Shown: positions 17,347 to 25,696, counted from the stretch's first letter. The stretch is 64,000 nucleotides of DNA from Nocardioidaceae bacterium UBA4001 (GCA_002384855.1 DGBP01000058.1:1-64000), one strand, 5' to 3'. Made by a program: numbers and translations. The notes: generated by a model from the letters alone, not told the origin.

Positions 17347-17350
17347 AGCG
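17300..17350. repeat. 20-bp direct repeat, period 31
   Basis: GCACAAGAGCCGGGTCAGCG occurs exactly at 17300-17319 and 17331-17350. The leftward gene ends inside the first copy. Because the period is 31, not a multiple of three, the two copies are read in different frames, and the duplication decides where that gene stops. Confidence 0.75.
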
Positions 17351-18237
17351 GGGGTGATCGCTACCAGCTCGTGGCGCGGCGGCGCCGACTCCGTGGTGGC
17401 CCGGCAGGTCAGGCGGCTTCGGTCGGCGGGACGGGTCCTCACCCGCACCTCCCAGCTCGAGCCCGCCATCTCGAGGACCACGCGAGTCAGCTCGCCGTCC
17501 CGGGTGTGCGCCTCCAGCCGCGGCGGCACGAGGTCGTCGGCTCCGAGGTGCCGGCGCAGGAACACCTCGGCCGCCTGCACGGAGAACGGGTACGACGACC
17601 TCCCCCGCAGGTGGCCCAGGTCGAGCCGGCCGGCCAGGTGCGACTCGAGGAAGCCCGGGACGTCGTCGGGCACCAGCCGGCCGTAGTACAGGCCGTGCGG
17701 GAGGACGAGCACGTTCGCGGCGAACCGGTCACCACCGATGTGCGAGACCTCCCAGGTGTGTCCAGGAGCGACGGCGTGCATCGCGGCGGCGACGGGCCGG
17801 CCCTGCTCCGCGCAGCAGGCGTCGTGCCGGCCGTGGGTGCACACGCAGAAGACCGGATCCTCGTGCGGCGTGAGCCCTGGCGAGCTGCCCTTCGCGATCC
17901 CGGCCAGGTCGACGTCGAGCAGCTCCCGGACGTCGTCGAGCCGGGCGGTCTCGACCCACGGACGGTCCCGGTCGACGTGCGCGGCGAACACCCGGGTCCC
18001 GCCACCGTCGCCGGCTCGGCCGTGTCGCCGGACCAGCAGGGGCCGGACCTGATGACGTCGCTCGAGGCCCAGCAGCCGCTGCCGAACCTCGTCATCCATG
18101 CGGGCGTCGCGGACGGCCTCCACGCCCCACGGGCCGGGCGCCTCGACCAGCAGGAACGAGCGCACCGTCGACGCGGTCCCCTCGATCGGCTCGAGGCGCT
18201 CCGCGCTGGCGAGCGAGCAGCGGAAGGCCGCAGTCAC
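17314..18237 (-). CDS. sucrase/ferredoxin-like [2Fe-2S] thioredoxin-fold protein
   Basis: A 307-aa protein of the sucrase/ferredoxin-like (Suc_Fer-like) family, whose C-terminal half is a thioredoxin-like ferredoxin. The cluster region reads FCVCTHGRHDACCAEQGRPV at residues 130-149, giving Cys131, Cys133, Cys141 and Cys142. After it come HTWEVSHIGGDRFAANVLVL and PHGLYYGRL, the family hallmark. An N-terminal half of about 120 residues lacks recognisable motifs. The start overlaps the oxygenase stop by 4 bp (ATGA), so both are made together. A role in electron supply to the neighbouring Fe(II) oxygenase is an inference. The last residues (ALVQTRSR) come from the 31-bp-period repeat at 17.3 kb, so the C-terminus may be recently altered. 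Confidence 0.85.
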   Translation of the reverse strand: MTAAFRCSLASAERLEPIEGTASTVRSFLLVEAPGPWGVEAVRDARMDDEVRQRLLGLERRHQVRPLLVRRHGRAGDGGGTRVFAAHVDRDRPWVETARLDDVRELLDVDLAGIAKGSSPGLTPHEDPVFCVCTHGRHDACCAEQGRPVAAAMHAVAPGHTWEVSHIGGDRFAANVLVLPHGLYYGRLVPDDVPGFLESHLAGRLDLGHLRGRSSYPFSVQAAEVFLRRHLGADDLVPPRLEAHTRDGELTRVVLEMAGSSWEVRVRTRPADRSRLTCRATTESAPPRHELVAITPADPALVQTRSR

Positions 18238-19361
18238 GACGCGATCCGCAAGAGACCCTCACGGACGAGGCGGCGGGCCACGACGAGCCGGCTCTGCTCG
18301 TCGAGCCACGGGGACAGGTCGGCAGGTCGGAGTACCTCGCTGTCGCGGACCAGCTCCATCGGCGCGAGCAGACGCAGCGGCATGCGCAGCTCCCGGTCCC
18401 CGAGGAGTACGGCGAGCCGGTCGATCCCCGGGCGCAGGACACACGTCACGGTCGGCCGCCGCTCGAGCACCGTGTCGTCGCCGAGGCCGCCCAGCGCGAC
18501 AAGGTCCTTCAGCCCGCCCTGCAGGGCAGGGGCGCGCTGGGTCAGGAACGCCGCGCTGCGCTCCGCGACCACCTCGGCCGGGTCGAGTGCGCCGAGCCCC
18601 GACGTGAAGGCCACGAGCTCCTCGGCGAGCCGGCCGGCGAGTCGGTCCGGGTCCTCGAGGTAGCCGGCCGGCAGCGGAGCGTCGTACCGCTGTCCCGCCA
18701 GCACCTGGTCGGCGAGCCCCCGCAGGACGTCGCGCCAGGACAACCGGTTGATCCCGATGGTGACGTGCAGCGACGCCTCGTCCTGGCTGCGGGCGGAGTG
18801 TGGGGTGCCGGTGGGGAGGTACATCGACAGGCCCGGCTCGAGCACGACCTCGCGCTCCTCGCCGTCCTCGACGACCTCCCACTGCTTGCGGCCGTGGGTC
18901 TGGAAGACGAAGACGTCGTGACTGTCGCTGTGGCGCGCGAACCCCTGCGACCCGGGTGGGGTGAGGTACGCGTTCGCCTGGCAGGGGTGGCCGAGCGCGA
19001 CCTCGAGGTCACGGACCAGCTCGGTGAGCGGTGGCCAGTAGCGGTGCAGCCCCTGGAGCACGACGGTCGCGCCCCCCTCGAAGAGCGCGAGCACCTTGCG
19101 GGCGTCGACCAGCCCGCTCAGCGGTGAGCCCGCGATGCTCGCCGAGCGGGTGAACCTGGAGGCCGGCAGGACGGCGCCGTCCTGGGCGATCCGCAGCGCG
19201 GGGGTGCGCAGTGCGACGCTCGTCAGGAGATGGTCGACGTCCTCGAGGGACAGGAGCCCGACGAGGTCGTCGGGGTCGGCGTGGTGCAGGTGCACCCGGG
19301 ACGCCCAGACCTTGTCGAGGAAGGTCTGGGCGTCGCCGCTGAGCAGGTCGAGCGCGCTCAA
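18234..19361 (-). CDS. JmjC-domain cupin Fe(II)/2-oxoglutarate oxygenase (ROXA-like)
   Basis: About 375 aa from a TTG at 19361. A double-stranded beta-helix with the HxD motif of cupin_4/JmjC hydroxylases is visible: H144 and D146 in FARHSDSHDVFVFQ, and the distal His188 in YLPTGTPHSARSQ. WEVV and the strand LHVTIGI complete the barrel. The C-terminal 150 residues resemble the dimerisation/winged-helix part of bacterial ribosomal oxygenases. Those enzymes hydroxylate a ribosomal-protein side chain. Here the gene sits 4 bases after an 84-aa Asp/Gly/Ser/Thr peptide gene and overlaps the [2Fe-2S] gene, suggesting the peptide as substrate (inference). The frame remains open upstream to 19538, but that part is the shifted reading of the peptide repeats, so the longer start is rejected. 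The TTG start is the weakest point. Confidence 0.82.
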   Translation of the reverse strand: MSALDLLSGDAQTFLDKVWASRVHLHHADPDDLVGLLSLEDVDHLLTSVALRTPALRIAQDGAVLPASRFTRSASIAGSPLSGLVDARKVLALFEGGATVVLQGLHRYWPPLTELVRDLEVALGHPCQANAYLTPPGSQGFARHSDSHDVFVFQTHGRKQWEVVEDGEEREVVLEPGLSMYLPTGTPHSARSQDEASLHVTIGINRLSWRDVLRGLADQVLAGQRYDAPLPAGYLEDPDRLAGRLAEELVAFTSGLGALDPAEVVAERSAAFLTQRAPALQGGLKDLVALGGLGDDTVLERRPTVTCVLRPGIDRLAVLLGDRELRMPLRLLAPMELVRDSEVLRPADLSPWLDEQSRLVVARRLVREGLLRIAS

Positions 19362-19365
19362 AGGC

Positions 19366-19620
19366 TCAGGCGTCGGTGCCGTCGGCGTCCCCGCCGTCGG
19401 CGCTGTCCCCGTCTGTGGTGTCCGTGGAGTCGCCGTCAGAGCTGTCGCCGTCGGTCGTGTCGGTCGAGTCGCCGTCGGTGCCGTCGGAGTCGGTGCCGTC
19501 GGCGTCGCCACCGTCGGTGCCGTCCGCGTCCTGGTCACCGACCGCCTCGCCCGCGGCCGGCGGGGCGCCGAGCGTCTCGATGTCCTCGTCGCGGACGGGC
19601 TCGTTCGGGGTGGTGGTCAT
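19366..19620 (-). CDS. 84-aa acidic low-complexity repeat peptide (putative modified-peptide precursor)
   Basis: The first 30 residues look like an ordinary leader (MTTTPNEPVRDEDIETLGAP, then PAAGEAVGDQ). The last 54 residues use only five amino acids, D, G, S, T and A, with 21 Asp. The motifs DGTD, DADGTD and a perfect doubled GDSTDTTDGDS repeat through it. There is no signal peptide and no Cys, Lys or aromatic residue in the repeat part. The ATG has a strong AGAGGAG upstream, so this is a genuine start. It is the first gene of an operon with the JmjC/cupin oxygenase (4 bases downstream) and the [2Fe-2S] protein. A leader plus low-complexity core beside an oxygenase resembles a RiPP-type precursor; Ca2+ binding by the Asp-rich part is the main alternative. 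Confidence 0.7.
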   Translation of the reverse strand: MTTTPNEPVRDEDIETLGAPPAAGEAVGDQDADGTDGGDADGTDSDGTDGDSTDTTDGDSSDGDSTDTTDGDSADGGDADGTDA

Positions 19621-19730
19621 GTCGCTCCTCTCGGTCGCGGCGCGTCGTACGCCGCTTCACGGGCCTCGTACCCCGGAGCATGCCAGCCAACCCCTGCCCT
19701 CCGACACTTCTGCGTGCGGGGTCGCCGCGA

Positions 19731-19985
19731 TCACTGCAAGGCCTGCAGCTCCGCGGACATCGGGGCCGACCACGTAGCACCGCGACAGGCACGCACACGC
19801 GCGAGCTCGTCGGCCATCAGCGCCTTGACCGTGGCGTAGCGAGGGTCGGCGACCAGGTCGTGGTACTGCCGCGGGTCCGTCTTCAGGTCGTAGAGCTCGT
19901 GCTTCTGGTGCGCCACGTCAACGTAGAGGTAACGCTGGGTGTGCACCTCGATCAGGAAGCGGATGTCCCGTACCTCCAGGCCCGC
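19731..19985 (-). pseudogene. C-terminal remnant of a sulfatase
   Basis: The frame ending at 19731 encodes about 80 residues of a sulfatase C-terminus: THTQRYLYV-like HTQRYLYVDVAHQKHELYDL, then KTDPRQYHDLVADPRY, matching the RYLYVEY...ELYDLxxDPxxxxNL end of arylsulfatases. The catalytic N-terminal part with the formylglycine site is absent. Upstream, near 19980, the sequence changes into a HAD-family gene read the other way. It has no start and cannot be functional as it stands. Confidence 0.65.
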
Positions 19986-20633
19986 CTCGCGCGTAGCGGG
20001 ATCGACGTCCCGGAGGAGTCGATCTGGACCAGCGCGCTCGCCACGGCACAGTTCCTCGACAAGCAGCGGCCGGGCGGCACGGCGTACGTCGTCGGCGAGG
20101 CTGGGCTGACCACGGCGATGCACTCGATCGGCTACGTGCTCACCGACCGCGACCCGGAGTACGTCGTCCTGGGTGAGACCCGCACCTACTCCTTCGAGGC
20201 GATCACCGCCGCGATCCGGCTGATCGACCGGGGCGCGCGGTTCATCGCCACGAACCCCGACCCGACCGGTCCCTCGACGGCCGGGCCGATCCCCGCGACA
20301 GGGTCGGTCGCTGCGCTCATCACCCGAGCGACCGGCGTGGCGCCGTACTTCGTCGGCAAGCCCAACCCCCTCATGATGCGCTCCGCGCTGAACCGGATCG
20401 ACGCGCACTCCGAGTCCACGGTGATGGTCGGCGACCGGATGGACACCGACATCGTCTCCGGGCTCGAGGCGGGCCTGCGGACCGTCCGGGTGCTCACAGG
20501 GTCGACCAGTCCCGACGAGGTGGAGCGGTTCCCCTACCGGCCGACCTTCGTCCGCGACTCGGTGGCCGAACTCGTCGACCTCGTCGACGAGTGGGACAGC
20601 GACGACGAGTCCGTGCTCGACCTCGCCGACTGA
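19983..20633 (+). pseudogene. N-terminally truncated HAD-IIA (NagD-like) phosphatase
   Basis: About 216 residues read RLARSGIDVPEESIWTSALA, then TAMHSIGYVL, PDPTGPSTAGPIPATGSVAA, VGKPNPLMMRSAL and VMVGDRMDTDIVSGLEAG. These are motifs of NagD/p-nitrophenylphosphatase-type HAD-IIA enzymes, including the cap and the acidic motif GDRMDTD. The first 40-50 residues, with the nucleophile DxDG motif, are missing. In their place is the sulfatase fragment on the other strand. The frame stays open further left, but only as antisense of other genes. Without the nucleophile the product would be inactive. Confidence 0.7.
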
Positions 20634-20863
20634 GCGGGGGTCGCGCGCGACTCGGACGCCACGCGCAGGAGGCACCGGGCCGTCCGGTACGCCCGGGCAG
20701 GCTCCTGCTGTGTCCAGGGACCTTCGCCCTTGCCGACGGTCCCCAGCAGTCCTACCGTCGGACGAAGCGGGCACCCCCGACGCGGGCCGGTGCCTACGAC
20801 GGCCTTCCTGACCGCCTGGCGCGTGTCCGTCCCATCGCTGCGCGCGCGGAAAGGACCGCCAAA
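20634..20863. other. intergenic, probable amidase promoter region
   Basis: This 230-bp gap between the HAD remnant and the amidase has no coding frame I can support. It must hold the amidase promoter. I see no clear -35/-10 pair, operator palindrome or terminator. Confidence 0.4.
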
Positions 20864-22204
20864 ATGACTGTAGAGCTCACCACCGACATGGCCCAGGACC
20901 ACGTCCTGGTCGACCGGTACACCGACATCGTCGGGCCCAGCAACGAGATGCTCGGGCCGGTGAAGGACGGAGGCCGCATCGAGTACCTCACCGTGCCCGG
21001 CTGCTGGGGGCCGATGATCACCCCGTCGCTGCGCAGCGGCCACGAGGTGAGCCTCCCGGTGCGGGTCGAGGGCGCGAAGGTCGGCGACGCGGTCGCGCTG
21101 TACGTCGAGACGCTGGAGCAGACCTCCCGTGCGACCACGTCGGGGACCCACATGGGCGTCGACGACCGGTTCATCAGCGACCCGTTCGTCGCGAAGATCT
21201 GCCCGACCTGCCGGGACGCGGGACGGCACTTCCTCTACCCCGACACCTACCTCGACGGGATCGGCGAGTCCGCCGTGAAGTGCTCGACGTGCCACAGCGA
21301 GGTGATCGCCTTCCACATGGTCGAGGGCTACACGATGGTCTTCGACGACGCGAAGGAGATCGGCGTGACGGTCTCGCGGCCGCGTGCCGAGGAGCTGGCC
21401 CACCATGCCCGGGAGTGGGTGGCCCTCACCGAGCACTCGACCCAGCACCCGATCGTCGCGCTCGGCCGGGCCGAGCTCGTCGGCACGATGACCCGCTGCC
21501 GGATCTCCGCGGGCAACCTCGGCTCGATCCCGGCCATCGACCTGCCGAGCTCGCACAACTGCGGCGACTTCGGGGCGTTCCTCGTCGGCGCCGATCACGA
21601 GTTCGCGGTCACCGAGAAGCAGCTGGAGATGCGCACCGACGTGCACATGGACATCGATTCGGTGCGCCAGGGCAGCGTCGTGATCGTGCCGGTGAAGGTC
21701 GACGGCGCGGGCATCTACGCCGGCGACGTGCACGCGATGATCGGCGACGGCGAGGTGGCGGTGCACACCACCGACATCGGCGCCCGGCTGGTCGTCCGCG
21801 TCGATGTGGTCAAGGGGCTCGAGCTCGACGGCCCGCTCCTCCTGCCGCCCGCGGAGGACCTGCCCTTCCTCGCCCGCCCGTTCAGCGCCGACGAGGTGGC
21901 CCGGGCCAAGGACCTCGCGGCCGCGAACGACACCACGCTCGAGGGCCCGATGCTCCCCGTCCAGGTCCTCGGTTCCGGTCCCATGGTCAACGCCGCCGTG
22001 GACAACGCGGTGATGCGTGCGGCGAGGCTGTTCGGCATGTCCTCGGACGAGGTGCGCAACCGCGCGACGATCTCCGGGGCGGTCGACATCGGCAGGCTGC
22101 CCGGCTTCGTGCAGCTCAGCATGCTGGTCCCGCGCGACACCCTCGAGCGGCTCGGCATCGTCCACCTCGTGGAAGCGCAGTACGGCGAGCCCGACGGCTG
22201 GTGA
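20864..22204 (+). CDS. acetamidase/formamidase family protein
   Basis: A 446-aa amidohydrolase of the FmdA/AmdA family, which hydrolyses short amides to ammonia and the acid. Family strings include CWGPMITPSLRSGHEVSLPV-like residues near 45-65, SSHNCGDFGAFLVG near 230, and GSGPMVNAAVDNAVMRAARL near 370. An unusual insertion carries two CxxC pairs, CPTC near 110 and CSTC near 145, a probable zinc ribbon that standard formamidases lack. The ATG at 20864 is chosen because of GGAAAGGA upstream; the frame is open to 20591 but that part lacks similarity and codon logic. The natural substrate cannot be told. The zinc ribbon may point to a distinct subfamily. Confidence 0.85.
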   Translation: MTVELTTDMAQDHVLVDRYTDIVGPSNEMLGPVKDGGRIEYLTVPGCWGPMITPSLRSGHEVSLPVRVEGAKVGDAVALYVETLEQTSRATTSGTHMGVDDRFISDPFVAKICPTCRDAGRHFLYPDTYLDGIGESAVKCSTCHSEVIAFHMVEGYTMVFDDAKEIGVTVSRPRAEELAHHAREWVALTEHSTQHPIVALGRAELVGTMTRCRISAGNLGSIPAIDLPSSHNCGDFGAFLVGADHEFAVTEKQLEMRTDVHMDIDSVRQGSVVIVPVKVDGAGIYAGDVHAMIGDGEVAVHTTDIGARLVVRVDVVKGLELDGPLLLPPAEDLPFLARPFSADEVARAKDLAAANDTTLEGPMLPVQVLGSGPMVNAAVDNAVMRAARLFGMSSDEVRNRATISGAVDIGRLPGFVQLSMLVPRDTLERLGIVHLVEAQYGEPDGW

Positions 22205-22246
22205 GCCGCCGCCGCGCCGTCCCCCGGAGCGGCTAGCGTGGCCGGC

Positions 22247-23236
22247 ATGGACCCTGAGGTCGACGCGGTGCTCGAGGCGATCCTCGACGAGGTGGAGGAC
22301 TGGCACGGCACGCCCCACCCCGAGCAGGCCGCGCACTTCGAGGAGCACGCCCGCGCGCTGCCGCCCGGTGCCATGGGGCGTGCCGCATGGTTCGTGTACG
22401 CGGGTGAGGCCTGGGAGCTCGAGGGCGACCCGGGACACGCCAAGGCGATGTACGAGGAGGCCGTCACCGACGGCGGCCCCAGCCTGCTGGACCCCCGCGC
22501 AGAGCTGCTGAACGTGCTGCTCGAGCTCGGTGAGACCGACCGCGCCGAGGAGGTCCTCGACGAGCTGACCGTCGACCTCCGTGACGGCCGGGTCACCGAG
22601 ACGTTCCACGTCACGGTGGGTGAGGCGCTCGAGCTCCACGGACGGCTGCAGGAGGCCTTGCGCTGGTTCGACGCCGGCGTCACCTGGTCCGAGAGCTTCG
22701 TCGGCGACCCGGACCTGGTCTGTCTCAACGGTCACTTCCGGGTGCGTCGCGCCCTCGGCCTGCCCCCGGACAGGTACGACGAGCTGGTCGAACGACGGCG
22801 GCAGGAGTATCTCGACGACCTCGGCGACGACGACTCGCTCCTCGCCTCCACCGGCGGCGGCGCCGCGGGCCTGATGACGGTGCTCTACTGGCCGGCCGAG
22901 CAGTTCCCGAAGGTGCTCGAGCGCTACCCCGCGCTGCTGGAGGAGTGCGGGGCCGACCACGCGGAGCACCGACAACACGTCGAGCTGCACCTGCGCGACC
23001 TCGCGGTCGGCACGTCGGCCGTCGCCGTGAGCGTCGGCAGCCTCGACGGCCTCGTCGGCTTCGCCGAGCAGCAGGCCGACCACGCCGTCGCGGCGTCCAC
23101 CCGGGCCGCCTACGCCGCTCAATGCGGCCGCCTCGGGCAGACAGTCACTTGGCCGCCGGGTCGCAACGAACCGTGCTGGTGCGGCAGCGGCCGGAAGTAC
23201 AAGCGCTGCTGCGGCGCCTTCCGCGACGCCGGCTGA
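22247..23236 (+). CDS. SEC-C zinc-motif protein with TPR-like helices
   Basis: A 329-aa soluble protein from the ATG (a GTG at 22238 would add three residues). The C-terminus is a perfect SEC-C zinc motif, NEPCWCGSGRKYKRCCG (CxCx8CC), as in SecA and many stress proteins. The rest is helical and resembles TPR repeats: AMGRAAWFVYAGEAWELEGD, GHAKAMYEEAV, LLNVLLELGETDRAEEVLDE, VGEALELHGRLQEALRWFDA. This layout suggests a protein-protein adaptor; no enzymatic motif is seen. TAGCGT at 22234-22239 lies seven bases before the ATG, favouring leaderless initiation at the ATG. Function is unknown. Confidence 0.8.
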   Translation: MDPEVDAVLEAILDEVEDWHGTPHPEQAAHFEEHARALPPGAMGRAAWFVYAGEAWELEGDPGHAKAMYEEAVTDGGPSLLDPRAELLNVLLELGETDRAEEVLDELTVDLRDGRVTETFHVTVGEALELHGRLQEALRWFDAGVTWSESFVGDPDLVCLNGHFRVRRALGLPPDRYDELVERRRQEYLDDLGDDDSLLASTGGGAAGLMTVLYWPAEQFPKVLERYPALLEECGADHAEHRQHVELHLRDLAVGTSAVAVSVGSLDGLVGFAEQQADHAVAASTRAAYAAQCGRLGQTVTWPPGRNEPCWCGSGRKYKRCCGAFRDAG

Positions 23237-23353
23237 CCGGCCCCCCACCAGGGCCCATCGACTCTGGCGGACACGGCCGGCCCGACGTTGGCTGGAGTCC
23301 GGGACGGCTGCCCGGAGCCGCGGGCACCGCGTCCTGCACGAGGGAGCAGCCGT

Positions 23354-25696
23354 ATGACCCAGGCGCCCGAGCGGGCCCCCGAGTCGATGCGGGGCCTCAG
23401 CACCGCCGAGGTCGCCGTACGGGTGGCGGCCGGCCTGGTGAACCGGGCGGCCGCACCACCGAGCCGGACGGTCGGGCAGATCTTCCGCGCCAACATCCTC
23501 ACCCGGTTCAACGCGATCCTCGGCGCGCTGCTCCTGGTCATCCTCGTGGTCGGACCGCTGCAGGACGCGCTGTTCGGCCTGGTGATCGTGGTCAACAGCG
23601 CGGTCGGCATCGTCCAGGAGCTACGTGCCAAGCGGACCCTGGACCGGCTGTCGCTGCTGACCGTCCCGCACGCGACGGTCGTCCGCGACGGCGAGGTACG
23701 ACGGGTCGCCGCCACGGAGGTCGTGGCGGACGAGCTGCTCGTGGCCTCCCGCGGGGACCAGATGGTCGTGGACGGCACCGTGCTCGAAGCCGACGACCTG
23801 GAGGTCGACGAGTCGCTGCTCACCGGTGAGTCGGACCCGGTCCTCAAGCGGGCTGAGGACGAGGTGCTCTCCGGCAGCTTCGTCGTGGCCGGTGACGGCC
23901 TGGTCCGCGCCACGAGGATCGGCGAGTCGTCGTACGCCGTGGCGCTGGCCGCCGAGGCACGGCGCTTCACGCTCGTGCGGTCGGAGATCCGCAGGGACCT
24001 TGACCGTCTGCTGCGGGCGATCACCTGGGTGCTGGTGCCGACCGCGGCTCTGCTCATCACCACCCAGCTGCTGCTGGAGGACGCACCGCTCGCCGAGGCC
24101 GTCCGCGGCTCGGTCGCGGGCGTCGTCGGCATGGTCCCCGAGGGGCTCGTGCTGCTGACCAGCGTCGCCTTCGCGGTCGGCGTGGTCCGGCTGGGCCACC
24201 GCGGCGTGCTCGTGCAGGAGCTGCCGGCGATCGAGGGGCTCGCCCGGGTCGACGTCGTCGGCATCGACAAGACCGGAACGCTCACCGAGGGCACGATGAC
24301 GCTCGGCGAGCTGGTGCCGCTCGACCTCTGGGCGCCGGAGGAGGCCGCCGAGGCGCTCGGGGCGGTGGCACACGCCGACGAGCACCCCAACGCCAGCATG
24401 CAGGCCCTCGCCGAGGCGCTCCCCCGGCCCGCCGGGTGGGTCGCCACGGACCGGGTCGCCTTCTCGTCGGCCCGCAAGTGGAGCGCGGTCACCTTCGCCG
24501 CGCACGGCAGCTGGGTCCTCGGGGCACCGGAGATGATCCTGCCCGCCGGGTCGGCCGTCCTGCGACAGGCGGAGCGCCTGGCCGCCACCGGGCACAGGGT
24601 CCTCCTGCTCAGCCAGGCCCTGGGACGGCCCGACGCCGACGAGCCGCTGCCGGTGACCGAGCCGGCCGCCCTGGTCGTGCTGGCAGAGCGGCTGCGCCCC
24701 GACGCCGCCGACACGCTGCGCTACTTCGCCGACGAGGACGTCGTGGTGAAGGTGATCTCCGGCGACAGCCCGCAGACCGTCGGCGCCGTCGCGGCATCGC
24801 TGGACCTTCCCGGAGCGGATCGGCCGGTCGACGCCCGGGCGGTGTCCGCCGAGCCGGACCTGGACGAGGTGATGGAGAGCCGGTCGGTGTTCGGCCGGGT
24901 CGCGCCGCACCAGAAGCGCGACATGGTCCGGGCGCTGCAGCGGCGCGGCCACGTCGTCGCGATGACCGGCGACGGCGTCAACGACGTGCTGGCCCTCAAG
25001 GACGCCGACATCGGGATCGCCATGGGCGGTGGCTCCCCCGCCACCCGGGCGGTCGCCCAGCTGGTGCTGCTCGAGAACCGGTTCGCGGTCATGCCCGACG
25101 TGGTTGCCGAGGGTCGCCGGATCATCGCCAACATCGAACGCGTCGCACACCTCTTCCTGACCAAGACCGTCTACGTCACGGTGCTGGCCCTGGCCGTGGG
25201 CGTGGCACAGCTGCCGTTCCCGTTCTACCCACGGCACCTGACCATCGTGAGCACCCTGACCATCGGGGTGCCGGCGTTCTTCCTCGCCCTCGCCCCCAAC
25301 GCGGGGCGGGCCCGGCCGGGCTTCCTCCAGCGGGTGCTGCGCTTCGCCGTACCGGCCGGCGTCGTCGCTGCGGCCGCCACCTTCGCCGCCTACGCCGTGA
25401 CCGTCCTCGAGACCGAACTCGGCCCGACGGCGTCGAGGACGACGGCCACGATCGTGCTGTTCTCGGTCGGGATGGTGGTGCTGACCCTGCTCGCCGTGCC
25501 GCTCACCCGGCTCGAGGTCGTGCTGCTCACCGGCCTCGTGGGTGCGTTCGCCGTGGTGCTCGCAGTGCCGGGACTTCGTGAGTTCTTCGCGCTCACGACC
25601 CTGCCGCCGGCGGTCTGGGCCTCCGTCGTCGGGCTCGTCGCCGTCGCGGCGGGCCTGCTGTGGTGGATCTGGCGACGGTCGGTCGCCGGTGGGTGA
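23354..25696 (+). CDS. P-type cation-transporting ATPase (CtpE-like)
   Basis: A 780-aa P-type ATPase. The actuator-domain motif LTGESDP lies near residue 155, the phosphorylation site DKTGTLTEG has Asp about 305, and the hinge motif TGDGVNDVLALKDADIGIAM is present. The membrane part has about ten helices, including PEGL in MVPEGLVLLTSVAFAVGV before the catalytic loop, plus a hydrophobic C-terminus. The overall pattern is closest to mycobacterial CtpE, for which Ca2+ transport has been reported; no heavy-metal-binding N-terminal domain or CPx motif is present, so copper/zinc export is unlikely. The ATG at 23354 has AGGGAG upstream. Ion specificity is not certain. Confidence 0.88.
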   Translation: MTQAPERAPESMRGLSTAEVAVRVAAGLVNRAAAPPSRTVGQIFRANILTRFNAILGALLLVILVVGPLQDALFGLVIVVNSAVGIVQELRAKRTLDRLSLLTVPHATVVRDGEVRRVAATEVVADELLVASRGDQMVVDGTVLEADDLEVDESLLTGESDPVLKRAEDEVLSGSFVVAGDGLVRATRIGESSYAVALAAEARRFTLVRSEIRRDLDRLLRAITWVLVPTAALLITTQLLLEDAPLAEAVRGSVAGVVGMVPEGLVLLTSVAFAVGVVRLGHRGVLVQELPAIEGLARVDVVGIDKTGTLTEGTMTLGELVPLDLWAPEEAAEALGAVAHADEHPNASMQALAEALPRPAGWVATDRVAFSSARKWSAVTFAAHGSWVLGAPEMILPAGSAVLRQAERLAATGHRVLLLSQALGRPDADEPLPVTEPAALVVLAERLRPDAADTLRYFADEDVVVKVISGDSPQTVGAVAASLDLPGADRPVDARAVSAEPDLDEVMESRSVFGRVAPHQKRDMVRALQRRGHVVAMTGDGVNDVLALKDADIGIAMGGGSPATRAVAQLVLLENRFAVMPDVVAEGRRIIANIERVAHLFLTKTVYVTVLALAVGVAQLPFPFYPRHLTIVSTLTIGVPAFFLALAPNAGRARPGFLQRVLRFAVPAGVVAAAATFAAYAVTVLETELGPTASRTTATIVLFSVGMVVLTLLAVPLTRLEVVLLTGLVGAFAVVLAVPGLREFFALTTLPPAVWASVVGLVAVAAGLLWWIWRRSVAGG

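Noticed and set aside
17300..17350. CRISPR-like direct repeats
   Set aside because: Only two copies with an 11-base spacer, partly coding, and no cas genes in the window.
19362..19538. Thr/Pro-rich N-terminal extension of the JmjC/cupin frame
   Set aside because: It is the shifted reading of the acidic peptide repeats (TPTAPT-type pattern); the peptide frame has the proper start and ribosome-binding site.
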